DNA from: Bradyrhizobium ottawaense
Lineage (GTDB): Bacteria > Pseudomonadota > Alphaproteobacteria > Rhizobiales > Xanthobacteraceae
Direction of reading: 5' to 3'
NCBI RefSeq assembly: GCF_900099825.1
Contig: NZ_LT629693.1
Coordinates: 7,017,001-7,081,000, forward strand
Length of the DNA: 64,000 bases
Made by a program: the position numbers and the translations under genes. Below are positions 46,991-55,254 of this stretch, piece after piece (position 1 is the first letter of the stretch; the number at the start of each line of letters is the position of its first letter). The notes below the pieces were generated by a model. The model was given only the letters and a program-made list of their open reading frames with translations, had not been told where the DNA came from and made no database searches.

Positions 46991-47493
46991 GGGGCGCTCG
47001 CGATCGTCACGAACGTGCGGTGAGATGCGGTGGACGCGATGGTGCGAAAGACGAGCGCACTGTTGCGTACGGCGAAATCGTTTGGGTCCGACGCCCCGAT
47101 GCAGGCGTCAAGTTCGAGGGTAGCCAACGTTGCCCGAGAGCGATGGTGTCACAACAAGCAGGGTCACCAGGACGATCTCGTATAAGCCGTAAAGCTATTG
47201 CGCAGGGAAGGCTGGGTGTTCTCCGCTGAACCTGTATGCTCGTGGGCAGCATATCTTTTTGCAACAGCCTGCGAGACCGCGGGTGCAGCGCGCGCCCGGT
47301 CTTCCCTGCGCCCTCTATTTCGGAGGGCAAGGATTCCCAGCAAAACTCCGGGCGCTTGGCGCCGCGAGATCGCGGTGGCGTGCAAGTCTTGTTTTGTATC
47401 AAGTCTCGCCTGACGGAATATTTCCACGCTTGCCAAGGCCGCGCCGACAGGCCAGAAAAACGCTGGAAACAAGAAACGCCAGCGGAGAACGAT
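46991..47493. repeat. Dispersed repeat, right part, ending before the thiolase gene
   Basis: GGGGCGCTCGCGATCGTCAC and further segments (GGTGGACGCGATGG, AAGGCTGGGTGTTCTCCGCT) continue the repeat interrupted by the IS110 element. From memory it resembles a long conserved non-coding element of Bradyrhizobium. An ORF running through it (from 47236) is an extension of the thiolase frame and is not the true N-terminus. Confidence 0.5.
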
Positions 47494-48642
47494 TTGACCA
47501 TCAAGGGCAAAGCCTACATTGCCGGGATCTATGAACATCCCACCCGGCACGCACCCGATAAATCCACCGCGCAGCTACATGCCGAGGTCGCCAAGGGTGC
47601 GATCGAGGACGCCGGGCTGACCAAAGCCGACATTGATGGCTATTTCTGCGCCGGCGATGCCCCCGGCGGCCTCTGGCCGATGGTCGATTACCTCGGCCTC
47701 AAGGTCCGCCACATGGATTCCACCGATACCGGCGGTTGTTCCTATTTGATCCATCTCGGCCACGCAGCCGAAGCGATCGCCGCCGGCAAGTGCTCGATCG
47801 CGCTGATCACGCTGGCGGGCAAGCCCCGCACCGGCCCGATGCCGCCGCGCGCGGCCGGCGCCGAGGTCGATTTCGAGGCGGCCTACGGGGCTACCACGCA
47901 CAATGCCTACGGCATGTGTGCCATGCGCCATATGCACGACTACGGCACCACCAGCGAACAGCTCGCCTGGATCAAGGTCGCGGCCTCGCATCACGCGCAG
48001 TACAACCCGCATGCGATGCTGAAGGAAGTCGTCACCGTCGAGGACGTGCTGAACTCGCCGATGATCTCCGATCCCTTGCATCGGATGGATTGCTGCGTCG
48101 TCACCGACGGCGGCGGCGCGCTGATCGTGACCACGCCGGAGATTGCAAAAAGCCTGAAGAAGCCGCTGGTGCGCCTGATCGGCCACGGCGAAGCCATGAA
48201 GGGTCCGCGCGGCGGCAAGGATCTCGACCTCACTTACTCGGCCGGCGTCTGGTCCGGCCCACGCGCGTTCGAGGAAGCCGGCGTCACGCCCAAGGACATC
48301 AAATACGCCTCGATCTATGACAGCTTCACCATCACCGTGCTGATGCAGCTCGAGGATCTCGGTTTCTGCAAGAAGGGCGAGGGCGGCAAGTTCGTTGCCG
48401 ACGGCAACCTGATCTCGGGCGTCGGCAAACTGCCGTTCAACACCGACGGCGGCGGCCTCTGCAGCAATCACCCCGTCAATCGCGGCGGCATGACCAAGAT
48501 CATCGAGGCGGTGCGCCAGCTTCGCGGCGAAGCGCATCCCAAGGTGCAGGTTCCGAACTGCGATCTCGCGGTCGCCCACGGCACCGGCGGACTTCTCGGC
48601 GTGCGCCATGCCGCCTCAACCTGCATTCTGGAGCGCGCATAA
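47494..48642 (+). CDS. Thiolase-like protein (SCP2/lipid-transfer type)
   Basis: This 382-residue protein belongs to the thiolase superfamily, SCPx-like branch: YIAGIYEHPTRHAPDKSTAQ, DAGLTKADIDGYFCAGDAPG, DSTDTGGCSYLIHLGHAAEA and the C-terminal HGTGGLLGVRHA. By eye the canonical catalytic cysteine position aligns with glycine next to Cys82, so it may not be a classical thiolase. The TTG start at 47494 follows GGAG at seven bases and begins in family register (MTIKGKAYIAG). The DUF35 gene starts one base before its stop ends (TAATG), so the two are coupled. Confidence 0.85.
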   Translation: MTIKGKAYIAGIYEHPTRHAPDKSTAQLHAEVAKGAIEDAGLTKADIDGYFCAGDAPGGLWPMVDYLGLKVRHMDSTDTGGCSYLIHLGHAAEAIAAGKCSIALITLAGKPRTGPMPPRAAGAEVDFEAAYGATTHNAYGMCAMRHMHDYGTTSEQLAWIKVAASHHAQYNPHAMLKEVVTVEDVLNSPMISDPLHRMDCCVVTDGGGALIVTTPEIAKSLKKPLVRLIGHGEAMKGPRGGKDLDLTYSAGVWSGPRAFEEAGVTPKDIKYASIYDSFTITVLMQLEDLGFCKKGEGGKFVADGNLISGVGKLPFNTDGGGLCSNHPVNRGGMTKIIEAVRQLRGEAHPKVQVPNCDLAVAHGTGGLLGVRHAASTCILERA

Positions 48643-49031
48643 TGGCCGACGCCAAGAAATATCCGACGCCTGTCACCAATCCCGAAACCGCTCAGTTCTG
48701 GGAAGCCGCCAAGCAGGGCAAGTTCCTGATCAAGCGCTGCACCGCCTGCGGCGAGCCGCATTTCTTCCCGCGCTCGATCTGCCCGTTCTGCTTCTCCGAC
48801 AAGACGGTGTGGGAAGAGAGTTCGGGCGAAGCCACGATCTACACCTTCAGCCTGATGCGCAAATCCGCCACCGGGCCGTTTGCGATCGCCTACGTCACCC
48901 TGAAGGAAGGCCCGTCGCTGCAGACCAACATCGTCGACTGCGACATGGACAAGCTCAAGGTCGGCCAGAAGGTGAAAGTGGTGTTCAAGCCGACCGACGG
49001 CGCGCCGCTGCCGTTCTTCACGCCGGCCTAA
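48642..49031 (+). CDS. DUF35 OB-fold protein with Zn ribbon
   Basis: This 129-residue protein has an N-terminal rubredoxin-like zinc ribbon (RCTACGEPHFFPRSICPFCF) and a C-terminal OB fold (GEATIYTFSLMRKSATGPFA). DUF35 proteins form complexes with thiolase-like proteins, and in steroid catabolism the pair acts as an acyl-CoA retro-aldolase or, with MaoC-type subunits, a hydratase. It overlaps the upstream thiolase gene by one base. The MaoC gene is downstream. Confidence 0.9.
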   Translation: MADAKKYPTPVTNPETAQFWEAAKQGKFLIKRCTACGEPHFFPRSICPFCFSDKTVWEESSGEATIYTFSLMRKSATGPFAIAYVTLKEGPSLQTNIVDCDMDKLKVGQKVKVVFKPTDGAPLPFFTPA

Positions 49032-49061
49032 TAGAAGTTCGCGCACTGCGCGCCACACAGC

Positions 49062-49172
49062 GACGGTCATCCCCGCGAAGGCGGGGATCCAGTAAACGCC
49101 GGTGATTACTGGATGCCGGCCGGAGCCTGTCATCCGGCCGGCCAGAGGCCGGACCGGGTGGCGGGCATGACA
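49062..49172. repeat. Dispersed palindromic repeat
   Basis: TCATCCCCGCGAAGGCGGGG forms a hairpin at once, and ATCCAGTA / TACTGGAT pair around the centre. Pieces of this resemble a frequent Bradyrhizobium repeat. It separates the DUF35 and MaoC genes. Confidence 0.6.
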
Positions 49173-49203
49173 GGAGAGAAAAAAAATTCGGGAGAGAAAC
49201 AAC

Positions 49204-50064
49204 ATGCCGATCAAGTACGATGAGCTGATGGCCCTGAAGAGTCTCGGGCAGAAATACGCCTACACCGACCGCGACGTGATGCTCTATGCCTACGGTATCG
49301 GCATGGGCGCCGACCCGATGGACGAAAAGGAACTCGCCTTCGTCAACGAGGCCGTCGCCACGCCGCGGCCCTTGAAGGTGGTGCCGACGTTCGCGTCCGT
49401 GGCCGCCTGGGGCGCCGGACCCGGCGAAATGAATCTCAACCGCGTGATGGTGGTGGACGGCGAGCGCGACATCACCTTCCACAAGCCGTTTGCAACGGCC
49501 GCCCACATCACCGCCGATTCCACCGTGCTCGACGTGTTCGACAAGGGCAAGGACAAGGGCGCGGTGATCCGGCATCAGACCGTGCTGAAGGACGAGAAGG
49601 GCGAGAAGCTTGCGACGTTGGTGGCCTCGCGTTTCGCGCGCGGCGATGGCGGCTTTGGCGGGCCTTCCGAAGGCCAGCCCGAGCCGCACAAGGTGCCGAC
49701 CCGCGCACCCGACAAGATCGTCGACATCACGACGCGCCCGGACCAGGCGCTGGTCTATCGTCTGTGCGGCGACCGCAACCCGCTGCATAGCGATCCCGGC
49801 TTTGCCAAGAAGGCCGGCTTTCCCGCCCCGATCCTGCACGGCATGTGCACCTACGGCATCACCTGCCGCGGCGTGCTGCAGACCTTTGCCGATTACGATT
49901 CGTCCGCCTTCAGGCAGCACGCGGCGCGGTTCTCCTCGCCGGTCTATCCCGGCGAGACCGTGACGATGGAATTGTGGAAGGACGGCAACGTCGTTTCGTT
50001 CGAAGCCAAAGTGAAGTCGCGCAACGTCACCGTGATCAAGAGCGGCAGGACGGTGCTGGGCTGA
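49204..50064 (+). CDS. MaoC-type enoyl-CoA hydratase
   Basis: This 286-residue double hot-dog protein has the hydratase 2 motif YRLCGDRNPLHSDPGFAKKA at about residues 184-203, with the catalytic Asp and His in G-D-x-N-P-L-H. It hydrates trans-2-enoyl-CoA to 3-hydroxyacyl-CoA. The N-terminal half is the non-catalytic hot-dog (LNRVMVVDGERDITFHKPFA). Length fits eukaryote-like (MFE2-type) hydratases. GGGAGAGAAACAAC contains its ribosome site. It is part of the 47.5-53 kb gene run. Confidence 0.92.
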   Translation: MPIKYDELMALKSLGQKYAYTDRDVMLYAYGIGMGADPMDEKELAFVNEAVATPRPLKVVPTFASVAAWGAGPGEMNLNRVMVVDGERDITFHKPFATAAHITADSTVLDVFDKGKDKGAVIRHQTVLKDEKGEKLATLVASRFARGDGGFGGPSEGQPEPHKVPTRAPDKIVDITTRPDQALVYRLCGDRNPLHSDPGFAKKAGFPAPILHGMCTYGITCRGVLQTFADYDSSAFRQHAARFSSPVYPGETVTMELWKDGNVVSFEAKVKSRNVTVIKSGRTVLG

Positions 50065-50068
50065 ACTG

Positions 50069-50159
50069 TCATTCGGGGGCGCGCGAAGCGCGAACTCGGA
50101 ATCTCGATCAACAACCTCTGGATTCCGGGTTCAGCCCTGCGGGCTGCCCCGGAATGACG
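50069..50159. repeat. Dispersed palindromic repeat between MaoC and SDR genes
   Basis: The unit begins CTGTCATTCGGGGGCGCGCG and ends GCCCCGGAATGAC; its ends are complementary (GTCATTC..GGGG with CCCC..GGAATGAC). The central TGGATTCCGGGTTCAGC is of the same type. It is another hairpin of the frequent Bradyrhizobium style. Confidence 0.6.
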
Positions 50160-50184
50160 GCAATCAACGAGGGAGAGAAACACC

Positions 50185-51063
50185 ATGGGATTACTCGACG
50201 GCAAGGTTGCGATCATCACCGGTGCGGGCGGCGGGCTTGGTGAGGCCTACGCCAAATTGTTCGCGCGCGAGGGCGCTGCGGTCGTGGTCAACGATCTCGG
50301 CGGACCGCGCGACGGCTCCGGCGGCGACAAGTCGATGGCGCAGAAGGTGGTCGATGCAATCAAGGCCGGCGGCGGCCGCGCGGTTGCCAACGGTTCCGAC
50401 ATCTCGACCATCGCCGGCGGCCAGTCGGTATTCGACGACGCCATCAAGAATTTCGGCCGTGCCGATATCCTGGTGAACAACGCCGGCATTCTTCTGGACG
50501 AGACCTTCGCCAAGTCCAGCGAAGCCAACTGGGACAAGGTGATCCGGGTTCACCTCAAGGGAACCTATTGTTGCACCATGCCGGTGTTCAAATGGCAGCG
50601 CGAGAACGGCGGCGGCGTCATCGTCAACACGTCCTCGACCTCGGGCCTGATCGGCAATTTCGGCCAGACCAACTACGGCGCCGCCAAGGGCGGTATCTGG
50701 GGACTGTCGAACGTGCTGGCGATCGAAGGCCGCAAGTACAACATCCGGATTTGGACCCTGGCCCCGGGCGCACTGACCCGCATGACCGCGGACCTGCCGC
50801 GCTATATCGAGAACCCCAAGGCCGCCCTCGGCCCCGACGGCATCGCCCCCGCCGTGCTATACATGGTCAGCGATTTGTCGGGCGACCAGACCGGCAAGAC
50901 GCTTGGCGTCTCCGGTCCCCGCGGCGTCCGCGAGATGCGGATGATGGAAATGGAAGGCTGGAAGCCCCCGGGCGAGGGCTGGAAGGCGCAGGACGTGGTC
51001 ACCCATGCCAAAGAGATCTTCTTCTCCGAGGAGCAGATCAAGATGGGCGCGCGGCGGTTTTGA
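50185..51063 (+). CDS. SDR, 3-hydroxyacyl-CoA dehydrogenase type
   Basis: This 292-residue SDR has the NAD-binding TGAGGGLGEAYA at residues about 11-22, an NDLGGPRDGSGG region typical of the MFE-2 (peroxisomal type 2) 3-hydroxyacyl-CoA dehydrogenase, and the catalytic YxxxK in TNYGAAKGGIW. It should oxidise the 3-hydroxyacyl-CoA produced by the MaoC hydratase. GAGGGAGAGAAACACC contains its ribosome site. Confidence 0.9.
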   Translation: MGLLDGKVAIITGAGGGLGEAYAKLFAREGAAVVVNDLGGPRDGSGGDKSMAQKVVDAIKAGGGRAVANGSDISTIAGGQSVFDDAIKNFGRADILVNNAGILLDETFAKSSEANWDKVIRVHLKGTYCCTMPVFKWQRENGGGVIVNTSSTSGLIGNFGQTNYGAAKGGIWGLSNVLAIEGRKYNIRIWTLAPGALTRMTADLPRYIENPKAALGPDGIAPAVLYMVSDLSGDQTGKTLGVSGPRGVREMRMMEMEGWKPPGEGWKAQDVVTHAKEIFFSEEQIKMGARRF

Positions 51064-51069
51064 CGCTAT

Positions 51070-51111
51070 CTGTCATTCCGGGTTCGATGCTTTGCATCGC
51101 CCCGGAATGAC
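51070..51111. repeat. Short palindromic repeat between SDR and DapA-like genes
   Basis: CTGTCATTCCGGGTTCGATG and GCATCGCCCCGGAATGAC pair (GTCATTCCGGG with CCCGGAATGAC, allowing one extra C). It is a smaller version of the unit at 50069-50159. Confidence 0.6.
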
Positions 51112-51128
51112 GAAATAGAGAGGCACAC

Positions 51129-52085
51129 ATGAACAAGCTCACCGCCCAGGCCGCAGGCACCTTCGCGATCGCGCCGACGCCGTTCCATGACGACGGCCGC
51201 ATCGACGAAAAGTCCATCGACCGGCTGACCGACTTCTACGCCGAAGTCGGCTGCGACGGCGTCACCGTGCTCGGCATCCTCGGCGAGGCGCCGAAGCTGG
51301 ATGCGGCGGAGGCCGAGCAGGTAGCGGTTCGCTTCGTCAAACGCGCCAAGAACATGCAGATCATCGTCGGCGTCTCGGCGCCCGGATTTGCCACCATGCG
51401 CTCGCTCGCCAAGGCCTCGATGGACGCTGGCGCCGCCGGCGTGATGATCGCGCCGCCGCCGCATCTGCGCACCGACGACCAGATCGTCTCGTACTTCAAG
51501 CAGGCGCAGGAAGCGATCGGTGACGACATCCCCTGGGTGCTGCAGGATTACCCGCTGACCCTGACGGTCGTGTTCACGCCCGCGGTGATCCGCAAGATCG
51601 TGATGGACTCGCCGTCCTGCGTGATGCTCAAGCACGAGGACTGGCCGGGCCTGGAGAAGATCTCGACGCTGCGCGGTTACCAGAAGGACGGCTCGCTGAA
51701 GCCGATGTCCATCCTGGTCGGCAACGGCGGACTGTTCCTCGACTTCGAAATGGAGCGCGGCGCCGACGGCGCCATGACCGGCTACGCCTTCCCGGAACTG
51801 CTGATCGATATCGTCAAGCTGTCGAAGGCCGGCAAGCGCGATGCCGCGCACGATCTGTTCGACGCCCATCTGCCGCTGATCCGCTACGAGCAGCAGCCTG
51901 GCGCGGGGCTGGCGGTGCGCAAATACGTACTGCAGAAGCGCGGCGTGATCGCCTCCAGCGCGCAGCGCAAGCCGGGCGCCGTCATCTCGGCCACGGCGAA
52001 AGCCGAAGTCGATTACCTGCTGTCGCGGGTGGCGCGCGTCGACCGCCGCGCCAACCTGCAGCCGCAATCCAGCGCGGCAGGTTAG
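51129..52085 (+). CDS. DapA-like (DHDPS/NAL family) protein
   Basis: This 318-residue TIM-barrel protein matches the dihydrodipicolinate synthase/N-acetylneuraminate lyase family: DGVTVLGILGEAPKLDAAEA, VPWVLQDYPLT-type Tyr motif and a VMLKHEDWPG Schiff-base lysine region. The family carries out pyruvate-dependent aldol reactions. The Gly/Thr-Thr motif before the Tyr is altered (GILGEAPKL for GTTGE), so the substrate is unlikely to be that of DapA. It follows the SDR gene through a short repeat. Confidence 0.85.
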   Translation: MNKLTAQAAGTFAIAPTPFHDDGRIDEKSIDRLTDFYAEVGCDGVTVLGILGEAPKLDAAEAEQVAVRFVKRAKNMQIIVGVSAPGFATMRSLAKASMDAGAAGVMIAPPPHLRTDDQIVSYFKQAQEAIGDDIPWVLQDYPLTLTVVFTPAVIRKIVMDSPSCVMLKHEDWPGLEKISTLRGYQKDGSLKPMSILVGNGGLFLDFEMERGADGAMTGYAFPELLIDIVKLSKAGKRDAAHDLFDAHLPLIRYEQQPGAGLAVRKYVLQKRGVIASSAQRKPGAVISATAKAEVDYLLSRVARVDRRANLQPQSSAAG

Positions 52086-52103
52086 GACCAAAGGAACAAG
52101 TAT

Positions 52104-52904
52104 ATGGCCGAGATCGTCGCCCCGCGTCCCGCATCGACCATTCTGCTGCTGCGCGACGGCGCGGCGGCCAAGGAAATCGAAGTCTTCATGATGGTTCGCC
52201 ATTACGAGATCGATTTCAATTCCGGCGCGCTGGTGTTTCCCGGCGGCAGCGTCGACAAGGGCGACAAGGAGATCATCGCCAACCCGCAGCTCTATTCGGG
52301 CGGCGAGGGGCTCGACGAGGCGACGCTGAGCTTCCGCATCGCCGCGATCCGCGAAACCTTCGAGGAAAGCGGCATCTTGCTGGCGCGGCCGAAGGGATCG
52401 AAGGCGTTGGTCGATGCCAAGACAGCGAGCGCGATCGAAGCCGCGCATCGCGCGGACCTCTGCGACGGCAAGATCAGTTTCCTCAAGGTGCTGACCGACA
52501 ACGGCATGGTGCTCGCGCTCGACGAACTCGTGCCCTACGCGCACTGGATCACGCCGGAAGGCATGCCCAAGCGTTTCGACACCTGGTTCTTCCTCGCCGC
52601 CGCACCGCCCGAACAGGTCGGCGCCCATGACGGCAAGGAATCCACCGACTCGATCTGGGTCTCGCCGCGCGAGGCGCTGGAAGGCGGCGAGAGCGGGCGC
52701 TTCAAGCTGCCGTTCCCGACCACGCGCAACCTGATCAAGCTCGGCAAGCAGGGAAGCGTGAAGGCGGCGCTGGATGACAGTCGCGGGAAGCCGGTCGTCA
52801 CCGTGATGCCGGTCATGACCAGGAACGACGGCGGCCGCCAGCTCAGGATTCCGCTCGAGGCCGGCTACGACGGCGACGTGTTCGAGGTCGGCGCGCTGGG
52901 CTGA
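52104..52904 (+). CDS. NUDIX hydrolase
   Basis: This 266-residue protein has a NUDIX domain with the box IAAIRETFEESGILLA (R-E-T-F-E-E-S-G) preceded by LVFPGGSVDKGDKE. A long insert and a C-terminal extension place it among larger NUDIX proteins of the acyl-CoA or ADP-ribose type (NUDT7/NUDT19-like), in keeping with the CoA-linked neighbours. It starts 18 bases after the DapA-like gene. Confidence 0.88.
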   Translation: MAEIVAPRPASTILLLRDGAAAKEIEVFMMVRHYEIDFNSGALVFPGGSVDKGDKEIIANPQLYSGGEGLDEATLSFRIAAIRETFEESGILLARPKGSKALVDAKTASAIEAAHRADLCDGKISFLKVLTDNGMVLALDELVPYAHWITPEGMPKRFDTWFFLAAAPPEQVGAHDGKESTDSIWVSPREALEGGESGRFKLPFPTTRNLIKLGKQGSVKAALDDSRGKPVVTVMPVMTRNDGGRQLRIPLEAGYDGDVFEVGALG

Positions 52905-52959
52905 CACACTTCGACACGCGGCGAAGTATTTTATCGTCTCGCCGTGTAAGTTCGAAAGC

Positions 52960-53880
52960 ATGACAGAGACCCATCCCAAAACGCCCAACCTCGCCACCGA
53001 GCTCACGTTGCTCGTGGCGCTGGCGACGCTGTGGGGCGCGTCCTACACCTTTATCCGGATCGGGGTGGCGACGATCCCGCCGATCACCTTCATCGCGGGC
53101 CGCACCGCGATTGCCGGATTGCTGTTGCTTATCATCATGCGCGCACCTGGCGTGACGATGCCGACCGATTTGGCGACCTGGCGGCGTTTCCTGTTTCAGG
53201 CCTGCATGAACAGCGTCATCCCCTGGACCATGGTCGCCTGGGGCGAGCGCGCGCTGGATGCGGGGCTTGCCACCATCCTGAATTCGACGGCGCCGATCTT
53301 CACGTTTTTCCTGACGCTCGTCGTCACGCGCCACGAGGCGCTGACGTCGCGAAAGCTGATCGGCGTTCTCGCCGGGATGGCCGGCATCTGCCTGATCGTC
53401 GGCGTCCAGGCGCTGTCCGGATTCGGTGAGCAACTGACCGCGCAGATCGTCACGCTGCTGGCCGCGGTCTGCTACGCGGGCGCCGCGATCTTCGGCCGCG
53501 GCTTCAAGGGTCTCGACCCGATGGCGCCGGCGGCAGGCTCGCTGATCTCGGGTGCTGCGATCCTGATTCCGTTGAGCCTTGTGTTCGAGCAGCCCTGGAC
53601 GCTGACGCCGTCGACCCATTCGTTGCTGGCGCTGCTGGCTCTCGCCGTGTTTTCGACCGCGCTCGCCTTCGTGATCTATTTCCGCCTGATCCAGACGCTG
53701 GGCTCGGTCGGGACCACGGCGCAGGCCTATTTGCGGGTGCCGATCGGCGTCGGGCTCGGCGTCGTGTTCCTCGGCGAGCGGCCGAGCGCGACTGCATGGA
53801 TCGGGCTTGCCTGCGTCGTCGTCGGCGTTGCCGCGATGACGATCCCGCCACGGAAGGTGCCGGCCCGCGTTTCGCCTTGA
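52960..53880 (+). CDS. EamA/DMT family transporter
   Basis: This 306-residue protein has about ten membrane helices in two EamA repeats (residues ~15-150 and ~160-295), with LGEARP-like FLGERPSATAWIGLAC-type motif at the end of the second repeat. It is a drug/metabolite transporter of the 10-TMS class; the substrate is unknown. It has a 55-base gap to the NUDIX gene and probably its own promoter. Confidence 0.88.
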   Translation: MTETHPKTPNLATELTLLVALATLWGASYTFIRIGVATIPPITFIAGRTAIAGLLLLIIMRAPGVTMPTDLATWRRFLFQACMNSVIPWTMVAWGERALDAGLATILNSTAPIFTFFLTLVVTRHEALTSRKLIGVLAGMAGICLIVGVQALSGFGEQLTAQIVTLLAAVCYAGAAIFGRGFKGLDPMAPAAGSLISGAAILIPLSLVFEQPWTLTPSTHSLLALLALAVFSTALAFVIYFRLIQTLGSVGTTAQAYLRVPIGVGLGVVFLGERPSATAWIGLACVVVGVAAMTIPPRKVPARVSP

Positions 53881-54056
53881 TGCGAATTAAGTCGCCTTCG
53901 CCGCCGTAGTTCTGCCTCCGAGCGCGCGGGCCGTGTCACGGTCGTTTCGCGTGACGAAAAACCCCTGGCCTTGCTGTGACAGGCGATTACCGGCATCTTG
54001 CCGGCAAATCCGGGCGCGCCTTTAGCGCCGCACAAGAGATGGGCAGGGAACTTGCG

Positions 54057-55034
54057 ATGAGATTTCGACGTATCGGCGCCACGACGGCCGCGTTGCTCGG
54101 GTTGTTTGCCACCTCGGGCGTAGGACATGCGCAGGAGAATTTCCCGACCCGGCCGATCCGTATCGTCATTCCCTATTCGCCGGGCAGCGTCACCGACGTG
54201 TTCGCGCGGATCATCGCGCAGAACATGCAGGAGCAGTGGAAGGGCACGATCGTCGTCGAATCCAAGTCCGGGGCCAACGGCTCGATTGCGGCCGAGGAAG
54301 TCGCGCGCTCGGCGCCCGATGGCTATACGTGGCTATTGGTGACGACCTTCTTCACCGCGAGCCCGTCCTTGAATGCGACGCTGCGCTGGGATCCGGTGCG
54401 CGATTTCATTCCGGTCGGACAGGTGTGCGTTGCGCCCAACTTCTTCATCGTGCCGACGAGTTTGCCGGTGAAGACGGTCGCCGAATATGTCGCGCTTGCC
54501 AAGGAAAAGCCGGGTACGCTGAACTACAGCCATCCCGGCAAGGGTTCTACCGGACATCTCGGGTTTGAGCTGTTCAAGCGGCTGGCCGCGATCGACGTCA
54601 CCGGGATCGGCTATCGCGGCTATCCGCAGATGGTACCGGATATTGCAAGCGGGCTGATCTCCTCGACCTTCCTGTCCGCCAACCAGGCGCTGGCGCAGGT
54701 GCAGTCCGGCTCGATTCGGATCATCGGCACCATCAATGACGGCCGCACCAAGTATTTCCCTGATGTCCCGACCATGGCCGAGCAGGGCTTTGCCGAGGCG
54801 CAGGTGACGCCGTGGTTCGGCATTGTGCTGCCGAAGGCAACGCCCGAGCCGATCGTGGAACGCATCAGCAAGGCACTGGAGGCCGCCCTGGCTGCGGCGG
54901 ACGTGCGGCAGAGGCTGGATGTGGCCGGCTGCGAGGCCAAAAGCGCGCCGCGGCAGGCCTTTGCCGATATCATCAAGGCTGACGTCGCGGTATGGGCCAA
55001 AGTGGTCAAGGAGGCCGGCATCACCGTCGATTGA
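54057..55034 (+). CDS. TctC-type (Bug) solute-binding protein
   Basis: This 325-residue protein has a signal peptide (about 1-25, GVGHAQ) followed by ENFPTRPIRIVIPYSPGSVT and GHLGFELFKRLAAIDVTGIG of the Bug/TctC family, the periplasmic receptors of tripartite tricarboxylate transporters. No TctA or TctB gene is in the window, as is common for orphan Bug proteins. AGGGAA ahead of the ATG at 54057 supports this start over the longer frame. Confidence 0.9.
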   Translation: MRFRRIGATTAALLGLFATSGVGHAQENFPTRPIRIVIPYSPGSVTDVFARIIAQNMQEQWKGTIVVESKSGANGSIAAEEVARSAPDGYTWLLVTTFFTASPSLNATLRWDPVRDFIPVGQVCVAPNFFIVPTSLPVKTVAEYVALAKEKPGTLNYSHPGKGSTGHLGFELFKRLAAIDVTGIGYRGYPQMVPDIASGLISSTFLSANQALAQVQSGSIRIIGTINDGRTKYFPDVPTMAEQGFAEAQVTPWFGIVLPKATPEPIVERISKALEAALAAADVRQRLDVAGCEAKSAPRQAFADIIKADVAVWAKVVKEAGITVD

Positions 55035-55116
55035 GCCGCTGTCCCGGCAGGCACGGCTGCCCTTTACGGGCAAGAATCCCCGGATTGAGGCAGCCGGCAT
55101 CGACAATATGACGCCA

Positions 55117-55152
55117 GGGGTGATGACCTCACCCTTGGGGTGATGACCTCAC
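55117..55152. promoter_or_regulatory. Two tandem GTGATGACCTCAC palindromes upstream of the sensor kinase
   Basis: GGGGTGATGACCTCAC occurs twice with a 20-base period (55117-55132 and 55137-55152). Each copy contains GTGA-N5-TCAC, a two-fold symmetric site of the kind bound by dimeric regulators (FNR/CRP or GntR-like). They lie about 100 bases before the sensor kinase start. No binding protein is known. Confidence 0.5.
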
Positions 55153-55254
55153 ACAACCCGGTGAATTTGGCAGGCACCCCACCTGTTCGGGCATGTTCCC
55201 CACAGCCCGAAATACATCGTATATTACGACCGATTGGAGCCCGGCCTCAATAAC

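Noticed and set aside
47236..47493. 86-residue N-terminal extension of the thiolase frame
   Set aside because: It translates a dispersed non-coding repeat; the TTG at 47494 has a ribosome site and starts in family register.
51066..53006. 646-residue minus-strand ORF over the DapA-like and NUDIX genes
   Set aside because: It spans two real genes and a spacer on the other strand and lacks any family-like segment.
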